Assembly: GCA_964019155.1 (NCBI GenBank)
Contig: OZ025243.1
Span: 15,374,761 to 15,438,760, forward strand
DNA length: 64,000 nt
DNA from: Osedax fenrisi
Lineage: Eukaryota; Annelida; Polychaeta; Sabellida; Siboglinidae
Reading direction: 5' to 3'
The notes under the pieces are model-generated. The model was not told the DNA's origin. It saw nothing but the letters and a program-made list of their open reading frames with translations, and made no database searches. This document shows, one piece after another, positions 49,626 through 58,400 of the stretch; position 1 is the first letter of the stretch; each line of letters opens with the position of its first letter. Position numbers and translations under genes: made by a program.

Positions 49626-50372
49626 TATATACTATATACATATATGTACTTATGATATTTTTATCACCTCATATATGAGGCATATATGTATAATAAATTA
49701 ATGAAATGTTCATTATTCAATTTATTATAAAATGTGAATTCTAATATTGCCTAATTATGTTGAATAAGTAATATATACTATATCGGTAATCTAGGAGAAA
49801 ATGGTAATATATTCTAATTCACACTATAATTACGTTCGATAAATTGAAGTAAAGTGACTACCTACAACTGTAACCTACAACACCACCCTACAGTTACTAC
49901 TGGACTGCGGGGTGATGCCTAACCTGATACGACTGCTGGGCAACGATGACATCTCGGTGAAGAAAGAGGCTGCGTGGACGATGACCAATGCGGTCAGCGG
50001 GGGAGATGTCAGACAGATCAAGTTAGACATGCCCCCTCCGCTGTCACGCTCTGTGCGGCGATGTTATATAGTTGTTGATTAATTACTAATAGGAAATGAA
50101 TTTTTACCAACTTTTTTAATAATTAATGTGAATACAATTACGAATACAATACTATATACAATTATATTATTAACAAATCAATAATTTTCACATTTAACCT
50201 TATAAACAATATAATAATTAGTGCTGTAATATTTCAAAAAATTGATTGGTCTCGAACTTTAAAATCTTAAAAATCATGGTCTCAAATTCATATGACCTAA
50301 AATATAAAAAATATAAAATATGTTGATCTCGAAACTTTCAAATCATATTTTATATCATATGTTACCTATTTA

Positions 50373-50403
<31 letters not shown>

Positions 50404-50404
50404 G

Positions 50405-50455
<51 letters not shown>

Positions 50456-53171
50456 ATGCTGTAAAATTTCAATTCATTGACCTTAAATATTAAATACTTA
50501 TTTTTAAACTTCATTCGGTTATTTAATATTATTTGACGATAACTAAATTTTATATGATTTCGGGTTTTAAAAATTAATTATATGTTCTCCAATAGTAATT
50601 TTCGTTTTAAATCAGTTATAAGTAAATATCTGTTTATAATAAAATTCAGATTATAAATATCCGATAGGATCAGTATGATATATCATTTCGCGATATTAAA
50701 TGCCATATTTTACACATCTCATGCATAGGAATATACAAGCCTACGTATATGTTCATTCTACGAACACCTTTATATAATGTCGCCACGATGTAACATTACA
50801 ATTGTGCAACCAATCAGAATCCATATACATGTCACTATTACCCGCATGTAATGTGAAGATGTAAGTTATTAGAGTCAGAGCTGCAGATATTTAAACATAA
50901 CATCATATGAGCACTCAAGTATTGAAAGTGACGGTTCTAAATTTATCATGAAATTGCGTATACATTTTATATGTTCATAATTATTATACTTAACTGAGAG
51001 TGTAAATATATATATTTATATGTATATATGTAGAATATACGATATAGTTATCATGTTTGATATTTTAAATTGTAATGAATAATGTATAAAATATAAAATA
51101 CAAATTTATAGAATATATTTTTCTAATATGTTATATTATATGTAAGGGTTCACAAATATATAATTTATATGCAATTTAAATGATTATGTATTTCTATTTT
51201 TAAATATCTGCAGCTATAACTGTGATTTCCGGAATGATATATATCTTATACTCAACTATATAGTTAATCATAGAAATATTTACATTAATCATAAATATAT
51301 TAATTATATTTGCATGCAAACATTAAATTCATCTTAAGACTAAGACTAATTTTCTATTTTATATTAACTATTAATAAAATAAAAATACTTTTATAAAATA
51401 TTTTTTTATAATTTTTTAAGATGTATAATTGATTTAATATGTTTAAGGGCACGGGGCACGGGTAAAAATCATGAAAAAATATAATTTTCGTATTATTTTA
51501 TTATTATTTATTTATAATATTTGAAATATTATCTTTAAAATGGTACATAAATGGTTTGTTTACGTAAAATTAAACTGATAAAAAGAAGCATTTTAAAACA
51601 ACTATAAATAAAAAATAATATTTGTAATAAATATATTAAAATAATATATTTCTTATATGTGAATTCGTAAAATGCATATTATTACGTGGTTATAAGATAA
51701 CATTTTAAAATTTTAAAACTAAAGGAAAGATTAGTATATGATGTATTAGTGTATAGGTGGCGCTTTTATTATGAAATATAAATTGTGACAGGTAGCGTTA
51801 TTTTGAAAAATTTGTGTTTTAATTATACATAGATATAGGAGCGAAAATGCTCCTATGTCTATGTAATTATATGATGTATTATTTATATTATTTATACTGA
51901 TTCTATATTATTTATAACTGTTTTTTTTTATAAAATTTGTATATATTATATAAATTCTACAATATATATCTATTAATTATCTATAACTATACAGAGATCT
52001 ATATATATATTACATGTATACACATTCAATATACATAGATATACCCGTGTATTAATTTATATATATATATATGTCATTTATTTGTAACACATCAATGCAA
52101 TTTAATTTAAAACAAACAAACTTGATTTATACAAAATAATTATTTTGACCAACTACGTTCACTATAATTTCAATAAGTTTAGTAATATTGCTTTATTCTA
52201 TTTAATTTTTTTTTGCATTATTTCCTTAACATATGTAGCTTTATTATTCTAGTTTTTGTATTGATAAGAATTTATATTTATTTTTAAAATAGTATTTTGG
52301 TAATATTTTTGTTGATATTTTGTATGTCATGTACATACATATGCATAACTCTTATATTATTAAAAATAAAAACTTGTAAATTATGATTAACAATTATCAG
52401 ATTAATTAGTATACAACTAAAAAAAATGTAATAATTTTAATATAAATTACTTAGTGAATTAAGTTTTGAAAATTAGTCCTTTTCTGTATCTTTTACATGT
52501 AAACGAAAAACCCGTGCCGCGTGCCCTTAATACAAAATTATATTAAAATAGTTTCATATTTCAATAAATATATAAATAAATACTCCATAAAATATTTTAA
52601 TATACATAAATATTCTAATAGATAAAATGTTTATAACATTCTACTTAATAATAAACTGAAAAAATATTAAATATTAATTAATTATTAAATTAATATATTT
52701 ATTTAGTTAAAATTAATCAAGTATTTTCATAATAAATGTTATTTAATGTTGTATTTTAATATAATACTCCAAATCTAAGATATAAAGACATATTTGAAAG
52801 AATTGTGTGATTTCTCAAAATAATGAATGATAAATAATAAAAATGAATAAAATTACTTTAAACGTATTATTATAATAATTATTATAACGAATACAAAATA
52901 AAATACAAATCTCTAGAATATATATTTATTATAATATAAAATTTCACAACAGCCGTTTTGAACATTAGCCAACATTAACAACAGCCATTTATATAATGTA
53001 GTGTTCTCACTCGATGATTCCTGAATATAATGAATATATAATATTATTATTATAATTTTTATAAAAATAATATTTAATATTATATTAAATATATAAATGA
53101 TAATTATATAATTATATTAAATATAGATTATAATTTACATATTTACAAAAAAAATACCATAGTGTGTATAT

Positions 53172-53207
<36 letters not shown>

Positions 53208-53940
53208 AAGATACTACCTTTATTGTCAAAATCACGAAACATCCATTATTATTAATAATTTATTAATATTTATTTATTAAAACAATTATAACTTTTAAAT
53301 TTAAAATGTAGATCAGTTAATAAAATCTAATCCTATTGAATTAACAAATAATATAACAAATAAATATTTACTTATAATTGATCCAAAACATGAAAATATA
53401 TTTACAAAACAAATTTAATATTAGAGAACTAATAATTAATTTTAAAAACCGAACCTAAAATCCAAATCATAAAAAATGTATTTGGTATTTGAGATCGATG
53501 ATTTAAAATTGTATATCACTAATAATAACTGCATGAAATACACACAAAAATGACTTACAATATAGATCAATATAATTACTATTCGTATAAATTACTATTC
53601 ATATAAACAAATTTAAATTGTTATATATATTGAAATTATAGTTATATACTTTACTACCCAATATGCAAGTAATTGCCATCTATTTACATTGCTTCCATAT
53701 TACATCACATTATTAGATACGAAGGGCGCATATCCCCTAAATATAAATATGAGTTATCAAAATTAATTTTAAAAATAATTTCATGTATAAATTATATATT
53801 AATTGCTAATAAATTATATATAATTTAAACAATAAATAAAATTAAATATTTATCAATAAATATAATTTAAACAATCTTTTATAACACCTAGTATTACAAT
53901 TATATCTATATAATTTAATAACAAATATATAAGTCACATT

Positions 53941-53971
<31 letters not shown>

Positions 53972-55397
53972 CCTTATAAAATAAAATAGTCATATATCCA
54001 ATAAAATAGTCATGTGATACTAATTATGTTATTATTGCTCATTTCTTGTAATTGTTCTATATGTAGATAACATTTATATTTACATTCTAAAATATTTATT
54101 AGCCATATATTATATTCTAATTAGAATGTGACAGTTCTTCTTAATTCAACAAATAATAATAAGAATTTATTTGTTAATTTAATTAAATCATTTAACTAGT
54201 ACTTTTAGAAATAAAATTTATGTATAAATTTCATGGCTATAGTAATATAAAGATCAGTTTTATTTTGATGCCCTTTAGAAGAAATAATAACATACATACT
54301 ATTGTATTCATTTTTATTTTATTTCAAACTAAACAAACATCTAATAAATTATTATTATTATTATTAAACTTTAGATTAGTTGTAAATTCATTATCTTTGT
54401 TTAATTACATAATAAGTATATTGTCTAATAATCTGATACATATTTAAACTTCACAACCACACAGTGCTCTTGTCAAAATGGATTGTATAGAACCTCTTTG
54501 TGCACTTCTCACTGTCATTGAACCAAAGATAATAATGGTTTTTATCGCTCAATATATGTTTTAGAAATATATAAAATTTATATATTTTTAATTTTATTTG
54601 AATATACTTATATATTTGATTATACATTAAAATGTATAATGTATAAATATTAGGTAAAATTCTGAATTAAATAAATTATTTATTTTGTTGATTAATTATT
54701 TAAAATAATATTTTATATTTAATTATTAATTATTAGTAAGAATGATGTGACTTGTTAATACTATTCCTAAAAACACACAATTCATATTGAGATTAATATG
54801 TTTAACATAAACCTAAAGTATAGTTTTGTTATATGTAAAATTAGACTTATCATGTGAAATACATTATTATGCAATCTTGCAATCATGTGAAATTATCAAT
54901 AGATAATGTAATCGTAGACATATATATTTTTAAAAGTTAATTAGATAATCCTTCATTTAGAATAAGTTTAATTGTTGGCGATAATGTATGCAATTGAGGA
55001 GGAAAATGCCGCACTATTATATTGACCAGTACAATTGTATAGGTCATGACCTTGAGGTGTAGAATAATACACTTTTTCAATAAATATACATTCAATATTA
55101 TTTATTAGTTATTTATTATTTAGTTATTTTGAATATTCGTTTGTCATTTTAACTAATTAAACATAAGTCATTAATCATTACTTGAATGGCTTTATTAAAA
55201 TAAATTAATTTTCCACATTATATATAGCATATATATCCACATTATATAGCATATTTACAAATAATTAATTTATTAAAAAATGTTGAAAAGTGTCTGACTT
55301 ATCAGAAATTCATAAGATTCATAAATAAGTGTGATGGTTGTTGCATTATGTGCATAGAGTTTCATATTAATTAATTGTTAGCTCAGTATTACAATGA

Positions 55398-55442
<45 letters not shown>

Positions 55443-58400
55443 TCATTCAGTAATACTTTAAATCATGTGTTAATTTTGGTTTATAAAATAATTCGTATAT
55501 AATTATTATCGTTTTATTGATAATTTATTTAAGCAAATACATAGTAGAAATATCTAATCGAAAGTATATATAGAATATAGTATACATATTTGCTAACGGT
55601 AACATACATTATAGAAATAAACAAAGAATAATACGAAATTAAAAAATTAAAGAAATTAAAACGTTTTACAGTTACAGTAAAAAATAAATGAAAAATAATC
55701 TAAAGTAGAAATAAATTATATATTTTATAAACGAAAAATGTTTGAAAATAGAAATAAAAGATAGCGTAATAATAATCGAAAATAGGAATAAATTAAATTA
55801 TTTTGTAAGTGGCATACGATATATTCAAATTATACTTTAACTTTATATAATTCTTCTTATCTTTGTATTAGTAATAAATTATTAGGTATATAGTTTAATA
55901 TTTAAATTATAAATTTTAAATATATTATAAATAAAACATGTTAAAAATCAAATAAACCAATACTAGAATGAAACAAACAAATAATGTTATATTTTAAATG
56001 TATAATAAATTTAAAACATATACACAAACAGAATACGTTAAAAATAAAATAAACGAATATACCTATACAAAATATATCACGTTAATAATATAATACATTT
56101 TAAACATATAGATTGTAGTTATATTTCATAAAATAACTCATATTTCATTGTTTAGAATTTTATTTAAAATTGTATTGCAAGTAATGCATTTAAATCAATA
56201 TGTGTTCAAATAATATACATATATTTCTCCGCAATAATTGCACTGTGAACTTATTAAGAATGTTAATTTATATTATTTTACAAAATATCTTATTCTATTT
56301 ATCCCAGGTGAACTCTTTTTAATATAAATATAACTTAGAAGAATACATCGTCTAGTTTAATATTATATATTGTTTGATATGCTTAATTTATCCCATTAGC
56401 AAATATCACGATGTTTATTATTAAACTAAATAACACCACCTACTGCAGATTGCGCTAACTGCTCTGGAAATGATATTGAAAGGGGGACAGATGATTTCCG
56501 CTCTACGCCACACTGATACCAATCCCTACACCTCTTTGATTGAACAATGCGATGGTTACATAACAATCTGTTATAGAATGGAGCATATCTATCCTACTTA
56601 TAGATTGTGAACATAAGTATTTTGAATATAGTTTCAACAATTACATATTTGTAAATAATTAATATTGAAAAACCTATATAATTTAAGGGAACCTTTATTG
56701 AAAAGTATTAACATTTCAATAATAATGATACATAGTATTATTTACTACTAATGCATAGATAACATAATGATAATAATGATAATAATAATGATACATAGTA
56801 TTATTTACTACTAATGCATAGATAACATATCATTGTTAATTTAAAGGGATACCCCAGTGTGTAAATATGAAAAATATATAATTTTTATAAAAGTTTTATT
56901 ATAAAAAATTATAATTTCAATTACATGTTATTTAGGTATTTTGTTATTTAGTATCCGTCAATACATTTTCTATTGAAATTAATCTTAAAATAACAAAAAA
57001 CATATCTTATGACATATCTTTAAATCATTTTTATTTGAAAAATGTGAATGTGTTTTACTCTTATTAATTATTGTGCACTACCTACATACCCTAATAATAG
57101 ATACACATTTTAAAGTTATATTACTCATTTTTTTTTCAATATAATAATAACATATTTATACATACGAATAAGGTCTTATATATAATTATAATGAAAAATA
57201 GTTTATAAAAATAATATTTTTATATATTATTTTAAAATAAAATATATATATAATACATGTCAAAAATGAATGTGAATTTTTATATCTATTTTATATATAA
57301 AATATACTATGTTTTATTAAAAACTAGCGTAGATTTATAGAGCCTTATAGATCCTTTATTAATTTGAATTATTTTATATATCAATAATACTCAGTTACAT
57401 AATATTTACAAATATTTATTTAGTAGTATATATAATTTATAAAATATTCATATATATTTATATATATTAAGTATATTAAGTATTTTTAAAGAAAACCTAA
57501 TTTGTTCCTGCTATTTATTTAGTTTAAAATATTTATATATATTGATTAAAAAAAACAAATTATTTTAATTTTAATTAAAAATATTTATTTATATTAAAAT
57601 ATAAACATAAATATATATATACATAAGTAAATGAGTGTACTATTAAAATGTATTCACTATTTAAATGTAAAAATATGATACATTTTATATTTGAAAAAAA
57701 AAGTTTACGAATTATTACAAATAAAAAATTAATCGACTGGATTAATAATATATATTTAAAAAAACATTTAAATAGTTAAAATTTTTTTTTAATTTATTTC
57801 ATATCTTATCTTATATATAAATTATTAATGATTAGTTTGTTTTTTATATTTTTTAAATATGTAAAAATCAAGATACAACTTATATTATAGAATTTAAAGA
57901 CTACAAATAAAAATCCAAATTTTTCCCATATTAGTCAGAAATGCTGATAATTTTGTTATTTCTATAAATATTTATATAGCTATATATATTTATAATAAAT
58001 ATATTATGTTAATTTCATTATAACATATTCATTATTTAATGATTATCGTATAATATGTATTATAAATAAATTAAAACATTCATAATTTCTATCTACAACA
58101 TTTAAAATGTTTACCAATTTTGTTTGCACAATTGTAGTTATAATTTTTTTTTAATAAAGATTAAAAAAAACTAAGATATAACTTCTATTATAGAATTTGA
58201 TAAGCATTCCAAAGATACAAATTGTATTATAATAGCATCAATATAATATATGCATATAAAATCTCATTCTTGTAACTATATGGCTATAGGCTATATCCCA
58301 TCTTCGAATAACTTTATAGTTATTATTTGTTTCAATAAGATATAATTATTAACCGAGTATATCTATATATATGGGTATTTGTCGTTTAGTAAATTGTTTG

